DNA of 64,000 nt from Gelidibacter mesophilus DSM 14095 (GTDB lineage: Bacteria > Bacteroidota > Bacteroidia > Flavobacteriales > Flavobacteriaceae): assembly GCF_000423005.1 (NCBI RefSeq), contig NZ_AUHD01000001.1, positions 186,001 to 250,000 of the forward strand, given 5' to 3'. The translations under genes and the position numbers were made by a program. This document shows positions 28,904 to 37,841 of this stretch, one piece after another. The notes under the pieces are model-generated. The model had not been told where the DNA came from, ran no database searches, and saw nothing but the letters and a program-made list of their open reading frames with translations. Numbering within the stretch: position 1 is the stretch's first letter; every line of letters starts with the position of its first letter.

Positions 28904-28933
28904 AAAAAACCTCTCATTTCGAGAGGTTTTTTG
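28904..28933 (+). terminator. terminator of the second tRNA-Thr
   Basis: Stem AAAAAACCTCTC / GAGAGGTTTTTT (28904-28915, 28921-28932), loop ATTTC, with a T-run; starts 3 bases after the tRNA. Confidence 0.92.
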
Positions 28934-29111
28934 ATTTTATGAACATTTCCTGTCTTTCTTTCTTAAATATCTCGAAGTGATGAAATTATAAAGTAGGGTA
29001 TTAAAGAAAAGAGTGCAATATTTCACTTTATTACAGTATATGAACTCAGGCTCTTAGTTGTGTGCGCCTAGCTTCATAAACGTCTACCAGTTCTGTATGA
29101 TGAACAGGGCC

Positions 29112-31430
29112 TTAGTCATCTTTCTTTTTAAGCCAACCAAAGATGCCCCCTTTCTTTTTCTTCTTTTCTTTCTTTTCAAAACTACGTTCGTCCTTATTGT
29201 TACCAAACAGGCGTTTGAAAAAGCCATCCGTTTTTGTGGCCTCGCAGTTTAAGGAATTTAATACCGCATCAGATGGAATCTCAAAAGCGGCCTTGGTGAT
29301 ATGATTGAACTTAGAATCGGCATTTAATTTTTGAAGGTATTTGGCAAAAATTGGAAGCGCAGAATTAGCACCTTGCCCAAGCCCGGTGGAACTAAACCCT
29401 ATCTGTTGATTGTCGTTGCCAACCCAAGTCACAGTCACCAAGTTTGGCATAATGCCAACAAACCAACCATCCTTATTATCTTGGGTCGTTCCCGTCTTTC
29501 CTGCAATGGCATTTGGCAATTGGTAAGTTGTACGCAATCTTGCAGCAGTACCTTCGTTAACAGTGGCCTTCAAGAATTCTAGCATTACTTGCCTGGTGGC
29601 GTCACTAAATGCCATGGTTTCCCGTGGTTGATCAGGATAAAGATCGTTATAAGACGCGATGACATTCCCATCTTTGTCTTCAATTTTTGTAATAAAAACA
29701 GGGTTTGAGACTTTACTGCCGTTAACATAGGACGTATAGGCTTTTGCTAATTCCAAAACCGTTAAATTGGAAGAACCTAAGGCAATGGAAGGCACGGTCT
29801 CGATTTCGCTTTTAATGCCCATAGTTTTGGCTTGTTCTATGATCTTTTCAACACCAGTTTCATAAAGTACCTTTACAGCAATGGTGTTTATGGAATTACT
29901 GAGGGCTTTTTGAAGAGAATAATTCAAATCTTCATCTTCAATACTTCCCGCGTTCGTGGGACGCCAGTTATTTACATCTGTATAAGTAATCGCTTTTAGA
30001 GGAAAGTACGTACATGGATCCATGCCGTTTTCTAGGGCAGCCGTATAAACAATAGGTTTAAATGTAGAGCCTACCTGGCGCTTGCTTTGCATAATATGGT
30101 CAAACTGAAAAAATCCGTAGTCAATCCCGCCAACATATGCTTTTATAGCCCCATTGGACGGATCTAACGATACCAATCCAACATTGAGGAATTTTGAATA
30201 ATATTCCAAACTATCCAAGGTGGACATCGAATTTACAGCAATTTCATCCCATGAAAAGAGATCGGTTTGATGTTTTTGTCTCAAGGAATCTTCAATGGCC
30301 TTATCATCCAGACCTTTTGCCTTTAGCTTTTTATAAGGTTTCAATCGCTTTCTTGCAGCTTCAAAAGCTGATTTTCCTTTAAGCCATGGTGCATTTTGTC
30401 CGTACGCTTTTTCAAACTGTCTTTGCAAATCGCCCATGTGCTCTTTCATGGCAGCTTCGGCATAGCGCTGCATGTTATTGTCAAGGGTGGTATGAATTTT
30501 TAAACCATCGTGGTAAATATTATACATCTCCCCATCCGGATTCAAGTACTTTTTCTGTTGTAAGATACTATCCAGCTGTTTTTTAATTTGTGCTCTAAAA
30601 TAAGGCGCCAATCCTTCATTAGGTGAATACTTTTGATAGTCAACTACAATACTATCCCTTTTGGCAATTTCGGCTTCAGTAGGGGAGAGATACTCGTATT
30701 TCTCCATTTGATGGATGACTACATTTTTTCTAGCCCTTGATTTTTTAGGGTACCGTCGTGGATTATAACTGGTGTTCGCTTTAAGCGATCCAACTAAAGT
30801 TGCAGCCTGTACGAGCGTTAAATCTTTTGTGTGGACATTGAAAAATTTTTCTGAAGCACTTTCAATGCCGTAGGTGTTATCCGGAAAAGGAACCGTATTA
30901 AGATATAAGGTCAAGATTTCTTCCTTTGAATAGAGACCTTCTATACGTCGTGCAACGATGCTTTCCCTAATTTTATTGACTACAATCCCAAGGGCGCCAT
31001 AATCTTTCCTGCCGAAGAGGTTTTTAGCCAATTGCAAAGTTATTGTACTTCCACCTCCAGAAGAATCGTTCGACAACAGAATACTTTTGAAGAACACACG
31101 AAGCAAACTTTTATTATCAATGCCGTTGTGTTCATAAAAGCGCACATCTTCCGTGGCAATTAAAGCATCAATTAAATATTGGGGAAAGTCAGAATATTTG
31201 ATGGACTGTCTGTCGTAAACATAAATTTTCCCAATCAAATCGTTATTCGCATCTAAAACCTGGGTTGCTTGGCTTTGCTTTAAACGTGACAAGTGCTCAG
31301 AGTCAGGAATTTTCCCCCAGAGACCAAAATAGATACTGGCATAAAAGCAAATGAAAAGAGCTAAGAGAATGCTTAGGCCGTAACCTATTCTCTTAGCCCA
31401 TTGGATGAGTTTAGCCTTGTGAATGTTCAT
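29112..31430 (-). CDS. penicillin-binding protein 1A (transglycosylase/transpeptidase)
   Basis: 772 residues. One N-terminal membrane anchor (about residues 14-34). Glycosyltransferase domain with EDVRFYEHNGID (catalytic glutamate) and GGSTITLQLAKNLF, then a penicillin-binding transpeptidase with the SxxK nucleophile in GSTFKPIVY, an SxN motif in ALSNSINT and KTGTTQDNKDGWFVG. The C-terminus is lysine-rich (about 25 residues), possibly binding wall or nucleic acid. It polymerises and crosslinks peptidoglycan. Divergently placed from the second tRNA-Thr with about 210 bases in between. Confidence 0.96.
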   Translation of the reverse strand: MNIHKAKLIQWAKRIGYGLSILLALFICFYASIYFGLWGKIPDSEHLSRLKQSQATQVLDANNDLIGKIYVYDRQSIKYSDFPQYLIDALIATEDVRFYEHNGIDNKSLLRVFFKSILLSNDSSGGGSTITLQLAKNLFGRKDYGALGIVVNKIRESIVARRIEGLYSKEEILTLYLNTVPFPDNTYGIESASEKFFNVHTKDLTLVQAATLVGSLKANTSYNPRRYPKKSRARKNVVIHQMEKYEYLSPTEAEIAKRDSIVVDYQKYSPNEGLAPYFRAQIKKQLDSILQQKKYLNPDGEMYNIYHDGLKIHTTLDNNMQRYAEAAMKEHMGDLQRQFEKAYGQNAPWLKGKSAFEAARKRLKPYKKLKAKGLDDKAIEDSLRQKHQTDLFSWDEIAVNSMSTLDSLEYYSKFLNVGLVSLDPSNGAIKAYVGGIDYGFFQFDHIMQSKRQVGSTFKPIVYTAALENGMDPCTYFPLKAITYTDVNNWRPTNAGSIEDEDLNYSLQKALSNSINTIAVKVLYETGVEKIIEQAKTMGIKSEIETVPSIALGSSNLTVLELAKAYTSYVNGSKVSNPVFITKIEDKDGNVIASYNDLYPDQPRETMAFSDATRQVMLEFLKATVNEGTAARLRTTYQLPNAIAGKTGTTQDNKDGWFVGIMPNLVTVTWVGNDNQQIGFSSTGLGQGANSALPIFAKYLQKLNADSKFNHITKAAFEIPSDAVLNSLNCEATKTDGFFKRLFGNNKDERSFEKKEKKKKKGGIFGWLKKKDD

Positions 31431-31534
31431 TATGATAAATGTCTTTACAAAATAACGGAGATTCTTGTTAAGTATTTTAAGAATGTATTGATAATGGACC
31501 GGGGTTGAATGCTACAATCTCTAAATAACTAACG

Positions 31535-32227
31535 TTATTCTTTTTTTCGTTGGTCAATCAAATCTTGCAATTCTTTGCCATATTTAGACGATTGGATTTC
31601 TGGACTTAGCACTTTGTTTATTGTGTCCAAATATCTCACATTGGCATCAGGGATTTCTGATATTGCCAAATAAGGTGCAATTTCGCTATTCTTATTATTG
31701 ATGGCAAAATTGACGGTGTACAAATATTTTCTAACCATTAGGTTGTTATATTCCTTCAAACTTGAATCTATACGAATAGAATCTCCACTTTTTTGAGCTT
31801 CAAAGTTATTTTTGATGAGGTCGAGGTTTTTATCCTTAAATTTTGTCATCATCAATTTATATTCTTCCATTTTTTCTTGTTGCTTGGAGCCTTTTATTTT
31901 TGCGTCAAAAAGAAAGTTTTTTAAGGAAGTCTTGATTTCTGTAACACCTTGATCAGCAAAAAATGGTATTAAACCACTTTCTTGGCCATTCTTATCAAGT
32001 TTTAGGTAAAGGACTTCTGGTGTATCCAATTTTGCGTGAAGTTCAAAAAGCAAATCACCGTTTATATCTAAAGAATCTATTGAAACCAAGGAGGAATCTG
32101 CCACTCTTTGAAGATATACGGTTCCTTTTTTTAAATCCTTGATGGATCCTTTAAGTGTAAAATTTGATTGGTCTTTTGCACAAGACGAGACAATAAGTAA
32201 GCTGATAAAAAAAGCGATTCTCTTCAT
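31535..32227 (-). CDS. DUF4369 domain lipoprotein
   Basis: 230 residues with a lipoprotein signal (MKRIAFFISLLIVSSCAKD; lipobox SSC, cysteine at residue 16) and an N-terminal DUF4369 domain (FTLKGSIKDLKKGTVYLQRV ... LKLDKNGQ). This domain often heads thioredoxin-like proteins in Bacteroidota, but here no thioredoxin CxxC domain follows; the rest is helical and charged. Anchored at the inner or outer membrane facing the periplasm. Function unknown. It lies about 100 bases downstream of the PBP1A start region with no clear operon link. Confidence 0.85.
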   Translation of the reverse strand: MKRIAFFISLLIVSSCAKDQSNFTLKGSIKDLKKGTVYLQRVADSSLVSIDSLDINGDLLFELHAKLDTPEVLYLKLDKNGQESGLIPFFADQGVTEIKTSLKNFLFDAKIKGSKQQEKMEEYKLMMTKFKDKNLDLIKNNFEAQKSGDSIRIDSSLKEYNNLMVRKYLYTVNFAINNKNSEIAPYLAISEIPDANVRYLDTINKVLSPEIQSSKYGKELQDLIDQRKKE

Positions 32228-32345
32228 TGGAATTTCTAATTTTTTAAGAATTTGGATAGTGTTATTTAGAATTTTAGTCTCTCAAAAGCGTTGATCTGAG
32301 GACCTGATTTTGGTGCGCAAATATCTTATAAAAATCTTTTAAAAA

Positions 32346-34055
32346 CTAACCTACCGCAACTATTCTCATGAGTTCGGCACATAAAAGGGCCCCGTAAGTT
32401 CCTACAACATAACCAAAGACAGCCAAAAGGGCACCCACGGTTGCTAGTGAAGGATGGAAGGCGGCGGCAACCACCGGTGCGGAAGCTGCACCACCAACAT
32501 TGGCTTGACTTCCTACGGCCAAGAAAAAGTAGGGAGCTTTAATGAGTTTAGCAACAAGAATAAGAAGTAAGGCATGGATGGTCATCCAAACCAAACCAAT
32601 AAGAATCAGTCCTGGATTTTCAAATATTTTTCCCAAATCCATTTTCATTCCAATCGTCGCGACCAATACGTAAATAAAGATACTCCCAATCTTACTTGCG
32701 CCAGCCCCTTCATAATTTTTCGCTTTTGTAAAAGAGAGCAAAATTCCTAATAATGTTGAAATTGAAATCAGCCAGAAAAACTGACTTCCAAACGACGAGA
32801 GTGCACTTTTTGGATCGCTGACGGCTTCAAAATTATCAGAGAGATAGTTCGAAATTATATCGGCACCATAATGTGCAACCCCAACTGCAACAAAGGCGAA
32901 GGCTAGAATGATTATAAAATCTGTCAAGGACGGAATTCTAATCGTTTTTTCGGTAAAGGTTTGCACTTTTTGTTGCAATTCGTTTATGGCGGTATTGTCT
33001 GCTTTTAACCAATTGTCTATTTTTTTACGCTTGCCAATCCCTAATAAAAGGACGGCCATCCAAATATTCGCGACAACAATATCTACCAATACCATGCCTC
33101 CATAGAGTTCTTGGTTAAATTGATATATTTCTAACATGGCTGCCTGATTGGCACCACCACCAATCCAACTTCCGGCTAAAGTGGCCAAGCCTCTCCAAAC
33201 GGCATCGAAACCTGCACCTCCCACAGATTCGGGAGAAAATGTAGAAATGATCAAAATTGCAATTGGCCCACCTATAACAATCCCAATGGTTCCAGTAAAA
33301 AACATTACCAAAGCCTTCCAGCCTAAGTTGAAGACAGCTTTCAGATCAATGCTGATAGTCAGTAGTACCAAAGAAGCTGGTAACAGATAGCGGCTTGCAA
33401 CATAATAGGTTTCTGAAACGTCAGCCGAAATCAATCCCAAGGAATTAAAAATGGCTGGAATCATATAACACATCAAGAGCCCTGGAATGTATTTATAAAA
33501 CTTTGGCCAAAAGCCATTTGTTTTAGATTCTGTATAAAACACAAAACCAAGCGAAAGCATTAATAACCCAAAAACTATAGCATCATTCTTAAAAAAAACA
33601 AATTGATTGACGGTTGAAGACTTTATTTTTTCGGTAATGGAAAGCATCTCTTCATTATTATAGAAGCTGCTTTTATTGATAATAATTAGATTTTGTTCAG
33701 AAAAACGATCGGTCGTATTTAGTCTCAAGTCGAATAGCTTTTCCTTCTTATGTATGGTGATTGGTGCGTCGCTTAAATAATCAATACTATATGCTGAACC
33801 CGTTGAAGAAAACTTTAGAGTTCCTTTTGAAAATTTTTTATTTAAAACAACTTGGTTGATGCTTAACGAAGGATCGCTAGTCGAAAGCTGGATTTGAAAT
33901 CTATTGAATGCAATTGAATCAACAGATACAGGTATGTCAAAATTTTCAGAATAACTCTCATTTGCTTTATCGATTATTAAGCTTTGAGCATTGGTGGAAC
34001 CACTAGAAAAAGCTATGGCTCCGAGTAAAAGTAAAATTTTATAAAATGGACTCAT
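32346..34055 (-). CDS. DUF819 membrane protein with extracytoplasmic N-terminal domain
   Basis: 569 residues from the ATG at 34055; an upstream in-frame ATG at 34118 would put 21 residues before the signal peptide, so it is not used. Signal peptide about 1-23. Residues about 24-165 form a beta-rich domain (ESYSENFDIPVSVDSIAFN, LSINQVVLNKKF) with no named family to my eye. From about 170 on a multi-spanning DUF819 region begins, with GSWIGGGANQAAMLEIY and the C-terminal AVGSQANVGGAASAPVVAAA motif; usual DUF819 proteins are about 380-420 residues. DUF819 is thought to be a transport-type membrane family with no proven substrate. Confidence 0.85.
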   Translation of the reverse strand: MSPFYKILLLLGAIAFSSGSTNAQSLIIDKANESYSENFDIPVSVDSIAFNRFQIQLSTSDPSLSINQVVLNKKFSKGTLKFSSTGSAYSIDYLSDAPITIHKKEKLFDLRLNTTDRFSEQNLIIINKSSFYNNEEMLSITEKIKSSTVNQFVFFKNDAIVFGLLMLSLGFVFYTESKTNGFWPKFYKYIPGLLMCYMIPAIFNSLGLISADVSETYYVASRYLLPASLVLLTISIDLKAVFNLGWKALVMFFTGTIGIVIGGPIAILIISTFSPESVGGAGFDAVWRGLATLAGSWIGGGANQAAMLEIYQFNQELYGGMVLVDIVVANIWMAVLLLGIGKRKKIDNWLKADNTAINELQQKVQTFTEKTIRIPSLTDFIIILAFAFVAVGVAHYGADIISNYLSDNFEAVSDPKSALSSFGSQFFWLISISTLLGILLSFTKAKNYEGAGASKIGSIFIYVLVATIGMKMDLGKIFENPGLILIGLVWMTIHALLLILVAKLIKAPYFFLAVGSQANVGGAASAPVVAAAFHPSLATVGALLAVFGYVVGTYGALLCAELMRIVAVG

Positions 34056-34223
34056 TTGACGTTGGTTTGAGCCGCAAATTAGCAATAAATAATTTAGTGT
34101 CAAATTTAAATGTGGCACGGAATTTGGATATAGATACTTGTAAATAATTATGCTCTACATTACAAAAAAGGAGTAGTTAACCTTTAGAGACGTTAATATT
34201 ACATTTTGGTTGGTTAGTTAGTT

Positions 34224-34252
34224 AAAAAGCACCTTGAAAAAGGTGCTTTTTT
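34224..34252 (-). terminator. terminator of the alpha/beta hydrolase gene
   Basis: Perfect 12-bp stem AAAAAGCACCTT / AAGGTGCTTTTT (34224-34235, 34240-34251), loop GAAA, with runs on both sides. On the minus strand it closes the hydrolase gene; on the plus strand it could serve too, but no plus-strand gene is seen there. Confidence 0.85.
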
Positions 34253-34271
34253 ATACTCTATAATGAAGTCT

Positions 34272-35192
34272 TTATTTTTTTATAAAACCAACAATAGTCT
34301 TAATTAAATCTTCTGAGATTTTCCCGTTAAGATCATTGTATGATTTTGCGTTTTCTTGTGTATCACCTTCAATTATAAATAATACGTGGTTCATTTTTTC
34401 GATTAGTTTCAATTGAGATTTTTGGTTGGCTTCATGCAGCAGTTCTGCTTCAGCAGTTTCAACCTGTAAATCTTTAGTGCCATTGATAATTAAAACGGGA
34501 ATGCTCAATGTTTTAATGATGGCTGCAGGATCATGTTTCATCCAACTCATCATAAATTCCTGTATATCCATATTGAAGATTGAAGCTAAAGCCGGGGGGA
34601 AGTCGGTGGTGGTTTGCCCTTTCTTCAAAATGTCAAATACTCTTTTGGTATCTTCAGTGAACATAGGAGCTGTTTTTTGTACCTGTTCAATAATGACATC
34701 ATCAATGGGTTGACCTGCGCCTGCCAAAGAAATAAAGCCATCAACGTTTTGTTGTGCAGCCAACATGCCGATCAAGCTTCCTTGACTATGGCCTATAATA
34801 TAGATGTTTTTAAATTCTTGCTTAGTTTTGAAATAATGGACCACATCAATGGCATCAGAGACAAAATCATCAAATTTAGTGTTTTGATCAACCGCGCTCA
34901 TTTTAATTTGTTTGACAATGCGTTTGTCATATCTAAAGCTGGCAATACCATTTTGTGCAAGGTCCTGCGCTAGCTTTTTAAGGTTATTCGTTTTTAGAAA
35001 GTTTTGGTTCCCGTTTCTATCTGTTGGCCCAGAGCCGGCGATGATAATTGCGAGATGATCGGATCCAGAATTTGGAACAATCAGGCTGCCGTCAATCCAT
35101 TTCGAAATGGTAAGATCTGTTTCGGAAAATGTCTTTTCTTGACTAAAAGCCAGTCCAGTAATGAGACTAAAAAATATTAATAAGATTTTCAT
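34272..35192 (-). CDS. secreted alpha/beta hydrolase
   Basis: 306 residues. Signal peptide about 1-17 (MKILLIFFSLITGLAFSQ). Alpha/beta hydrolase fold with the nucleophile elbow GHSQGSLIGML (serine about residue 137), an oxyanion-type IIIAGSGPTDRNGNQN loop, a late aspartate in LIINGTKDLQVE and the histidine in MNHVLF. Probably a periplasmic or secreted esterase or peptidase; the substrate is not readable. Its terminator follows closely. Confidence 0.88.
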   Translation of the reverse strand: MKILLIFFSLITGLAFSQEKTFSETDLTISKWIDGSLIVPNSGSDHLAIIIAGSGPTDRNGNQNFLKTNNLKKLAQDLAQNGIASFRYDKRIVKQIKMSAVDQNTKFDDFVSDAIDVVHYFKTKQEFKNIYIIGHSQGSLIGMLAAQQNVDGFISLAGAGQPIDDVIIEQVQKTAPMFTEDTKRVFDILKKGQTTTDFPPALASIFNMDIQEFMMSWMKHDPAAIIKTLSIPVLIINGTKDLQVETAEAELLHEANQKSQLKLIEKMNHVLFIIEGDTQENAKSYNDLNGKISEDLIKTIVGFIKK

Positions 35193-35419
35193 ATATTAAT
35201 TTTTGATACACGAAGATACAATTACGTTGTCCAACTTTAATAATGAACGCCAAATTATGAAATATCTGATAATATAATTTCATTTAATTCGTTGAAAATA
35301 GATGTGTATTTAGTCGTTAAAATGTCACTTTTTGACCTATTTTGTTAAAATTTAATGTATTTCATCGATTTATTAAGTATTTGGACTGGGGAATTGAATT
35401 ATAAATCTATATTTGAAGT

Positions 35420-35555
35420 GTACTAGAATTTATGTTTTAGTTCAATGGATTAATTAATTAATATTTGCTTTTGTTGTTGACTTAGAGACCCTAAATCTAC
35501 ACATTATAAAAACGCAAATTAGGAGAACCGAGGTTGAGGGACCTCGGTTCTTTCT
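35420..35555 (+). ncRNA. candidate small RNA, unknown family
   Basis: Bounded by the promoter-like 35386-35415 and the terminator 35524-35559 on the plus strand. I see no open reading frame over about 12 codons in it. No known RNA family is recognised. The neighbouring genes on both sides run on the minus strand, so it is not a leader of either. Expression evidence is absent; this is an inference from signal arrangement. Confidence 0.4.
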
Positions 35556-35559
35556 TTTT
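35524..35559 (+). terminator. plus-strand terminator without a plus-strand gene
   Basis: Perfect 11-bp stem AGAACCGAGGT / ACCTCGGTTCT (35524-35534, 35541-35551), loop TGAGGG, then TTTCTTTTTC. On the minus strand no T-run follows the stem, so it works better as a plus-strand terminator, supporting a transcript in the upstream gene-poor stretch. Confidence 0.8.
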
Positions 35560-36156
35560 CTATAAGGTTCTAAACGTAAGATTGATACGTTCCCTAGTGA
35601 CTTTTTTCGTTTTCGGAATTTGATGCAACCAAAAGTGTTGCATTTCTCCTTTCATAATAAGTAAACTCCCATGTTCTAAATTCAGTTTGTGTTTTTCATC
35701 TTTAATTGTGCGATGTTTAAAATGAAATGACCGCGTCTCGCCCAAACTTAAAGAGGCGATTACTGGATTTTTTCCCAGTTCTTTTTCATTGTCAGCATGC
35801 CAACCGTTGCTATCGTTTCCAGTCCGATATAAATTGAGTAAAACAGTGGTAAATTCATGATGACATAGGGTCTCAATATCTCTTTTGATCCTCTCCAATT
35901 GAAGCGTCCATTTATTGGGCGTCATCGTTATGTTGGAGTAGCGGTATGGTTTTTCGTTGGTGGCGAATAATGCTGTTAGCCGTGGCTGCAAATGTGTTTT
36001 TCCAAAAATTTTAATGTTATCTTGTTGCCAAGGGACACTTTTTTTAAGATGTTCGAAATAGTCGGATGCAGTTTGGGGATTATAGAAATTGGGAATGTAG
36101 ATGACTTCCGCATTTGGTAAATGAAGGTGTTTTTTTTCTGCAGAAAATAAGTCCAT
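35560..36156 (-). CDS. alkB: AlkB-type 2-oxoglutarate dioxygenase
   Basis: 198 residues with the Fe(II) set: H120 and D122 in GWHADNE, a later His in MQHFWLHQIPK, and the 2-oxoglutarate-binding Arg in RINLTFR near the end. The substrate-pocket region QPRLTALFAT fits AlkB/ALKBH proteins, which remove alkyl groups from DNA or RNA bases by oxidation. Length and motifs match the ALKBH2/AlkB-like bacterial group. The start lies 30 bases from the divergent dipeptidase start, so the two share an upstream region. Confidence 0.93.
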   Translation of the reverse strand: MDLFSAEKKHLHLPNAEVIYIPNFYNPQTASDYFEHLKKSVPWQQDNIKIFGKTHLQPRLTALFATNEKPYRYSNITMTPNKWTLQLERIKRDIETLCHHEFTTVLLNLYRTGNDSNGWHADNEKELGKNPVIASLSLGETRSFHFKHRTIKDEKHKLNLEHGSLLIMKGEMQHFWLHQIPKTKKVTRERINLTFRTL

Positions 36157-36186
36157 AGTATAAATTTTATCTAAATTAGCACAACT

Positions 36187-36870
36187 ATGACGAAAAACAA
36201 AGCATTGCTTTTAGTACTAATTATCTTAGGTTTTGGATTTGTAGAATCTCCAACAGCACCATTACCTGAGGGATTTGTGTATGTTAAAGACCATATTCCT
36301 GATTTGGAAGTGGAACTGCGCTATTTTACAGACCATAACTTTGTGGGAATACCCATTGAAGGCTATCGTGCCAATAGATTGATTCTTACCAAAAATGCCA
36401 CGGATGCCTTAAAAAAAGTCCAAGAAGAGATTCGAAATCAAAACTTATGTCTAAAAGTCTATGATGGCTATAGACCACAGCGCGCCGTAAACCACTTTGT
36501 TGAGTGGGCAAAAGAATTGGAGGACACCATAAATAAGGGAGAGTTTTATCCTGAAGTAGAAAAGCAGTTTTTGTTTCAGGAAGGGTATATTGCATCTAAG
36601 TCAGGCCATAGCCGAGGGAGTACGATAGATCTAACCGTGACTAATGGTGAAACCGGCGAGCCTTTGGATATGGGAGGATCCTATGATTTTTTTGGGGAGC
36701 AATCATGGTTGGATTACACGAATCTTACCGAAGCTCAAATGAAAAATCGGGAAATTCTGCAATCCGCGATGCTGAAGCATAACTTCAGAAATTATCCTAA
36801 GGAATGGTGGCATTTCACTTTAAGATGGGAGCCTTTTCCTGATACTTATTTTGATTTTTTGGTGGAATGA
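36187..36870 (+). CDS. D-alanyl-D-alanine dipeptidase, VanX/DdpX type
   Basis: 227 residues. A hydrophobic N-terminal stretch (about 5-20) acts as signal peptide or anchor. The M15D zinc motif SGHSRGSTIDL (H141, D148) and EWWHF (E206, H209), with YDGYRPQRA (R97) upstream, are complete. The enzyme cuts D-Ala-D-Ala, recycling wall dipeptide. No van ligase or regulator genes are near, so a housekeeping or nutritional role is more likely than vancomycin resistance. It starts 30 bases from alkB, transcribed away. Confidence 0.92.
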   Translation: MTKNKALLLVLIILGFGFVESPTAPLPEGFVYVKDHIPDLEVELRYFTDHNFVGIPIEGYRANRLILTKNATDALKKVQEEIRNQNLCLKVYDGYRPQRAVNHFVEWAKELEDTINKGEFYPEVEKQFLFQEGYIASKSGHSRGSTIDLTVTNGETGEPLDMGGSYDFFGEQSWLDYTNLTEAQMKNREILQSAMLKHNFRNYPKEWWHFTLRWEPFPDTYFDFLVE

Positions 36871-36922
36871 TACTTCAGAAACAATAATTCAGTTACTTTT
36901 TATCTATTAGAATAATATAACC

Positions 36923-37450
36923 TTATGGAATGTATTGGAATAGCATTCTATCTTTACCATTCCAAATATAATCTTCTGAGCATCTATAACCGCGTAACCA
37001 AAGTTTTCCATCATAATTTCTTAGATAAAAGCCTTTTGGGTAAAGATCATTTCTAATAATTGGTTTTGAAAAGATGACTATAGATTCATCAGGATGTTGA
37101 TTTTTAGTAAAAATTTTTGATTCTATTTGCGCATTGTATTTAAGCCTTAAATATGGGCCTAATTCAATTGGACAAACTGAAATGTTAGAATTTGAAATAG
37201 CAGATTCAATATCTGAAAAACTTCCACCACAATTTAAGCCTATATCTTCTAATTTAAGTTCAATAATAGATGTGGTGGTGCCCAAATTACCCAAATCAAA
37301 GGAGGTGGAATTGATTAATTCATGAGCAAACTCATTGAGCGAAATGTTACTTATGTTAAGTATATTTAGCACGGCTTCTTTGTTTAGATCCTGATTTGTT
37401 ATCGTGAAAACATGATTTAGTTTTTCAGGATTGAACTCGAACAATTTCAT
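36923..37450 (-). CDS. hypothetical protein, unknown function
   Basis: 175 residues, soluble, no signal peptide and no membrane segment. Conspicuous segment: SVCPIELGPYLRLKYNAQ near residue 95 and KGFYLRNYDGKLWLRGYRCS near residues 140-160, with several conserved-looking aromatic and arginine residues; a similar pattern seems familiar from other unnamed bacterial proteins, but I cannot name the family. The codon usage looks like its neighbours. It lies opposite to the dipeptidase gene, tail to tail (52 bases). Confidence 0.7.
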   Translation of the reverse strand: MKLFEFNPEKLNHVFTITNQDLNKEAVLNILNISNISLNEFAHELINSTSFDLGNLGTTTSIIELKLEDIGLNCGGSFSDIESAISNSNISVCPIELGPYLRLKYNAQIESKIFTKNQHPDESIVIFSKPIIRNDLYPKGFYLRNYDGKLWLRGYRCSEDYIWNGKDRMLFQYIP

Positions 37451-37841
37451 ATAGAATGTTTCATCTTTAATTTTTTTCTAAATTACTTGCCACAGTTGAC
37501 CCGAAAGTATACCCCTAATTGAATATATAACTTAGTTCATTGGTCTCTAATAAAGCTAAAACCCCGCCTGCTCGGACGTGTAGGCCAGCCTAATAATGTC
37601 TGGTAAATATATAATTAAGTGTATTTAGCTTTAACTTCTAATATTTTGAGAAGTTCCGATAGTTATTGACATCAGGGATTTTCATTGATTCCTTTCTGAA
37701 AATGTATGAGAAGATGATTCGTTTTCTATTTCAAGAATACAATAGGCTTCCAATTTGTTAAAAAAACTATACTACTTTGCGCTCTAGTGCTTATTAAAAT
37801 ATCTTTTCCCCTTAGTGCAAATGTTAAAGCTATAAGGGTTT
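37451..37841. other. gene-free stretch, 391 bases
   Basis: No reading frame or RNA family seen. It holds a short GC-rich patch at about 37560-37595 unlike the AT-rich surroundings, and a 7-bp stem AACTTCT/AGAAGTT near 37636-37658. No clear promoter or terminator. Confidence 0.5.

Larger units (their letters stand above)
35193..35559. other. gene-poor stretch holding a candidate small RNA
   Basis: 367 bases between two minus-strand genes with no coding signal. On the plus strand: CTG at 35386-35388, 19 bases, TATATTTG at 35408-35415 (a promoter match with one base off in the first element), then about 110 bases without a reading frame, then a strong terminator. Either a small RNA of about 135 bases or a chance pairing of signals. 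Confidence 0.5.

Noticed and set aside
29058-29252. Plus-strand frame opposite the PBP1A 3' end
   Set aside because: Most of it overlaps the PBP1A coding end on the other strand.
36187-36870. Vancomycin-resistance function
   Set aside because: The VanX-like gene stands without VanA/VanH or a VanRS pair.
37560-37600. GC-rich patch suggesting an inserted element
   Set aside because: Too short, no repeats or target duplications around it; could be chance.
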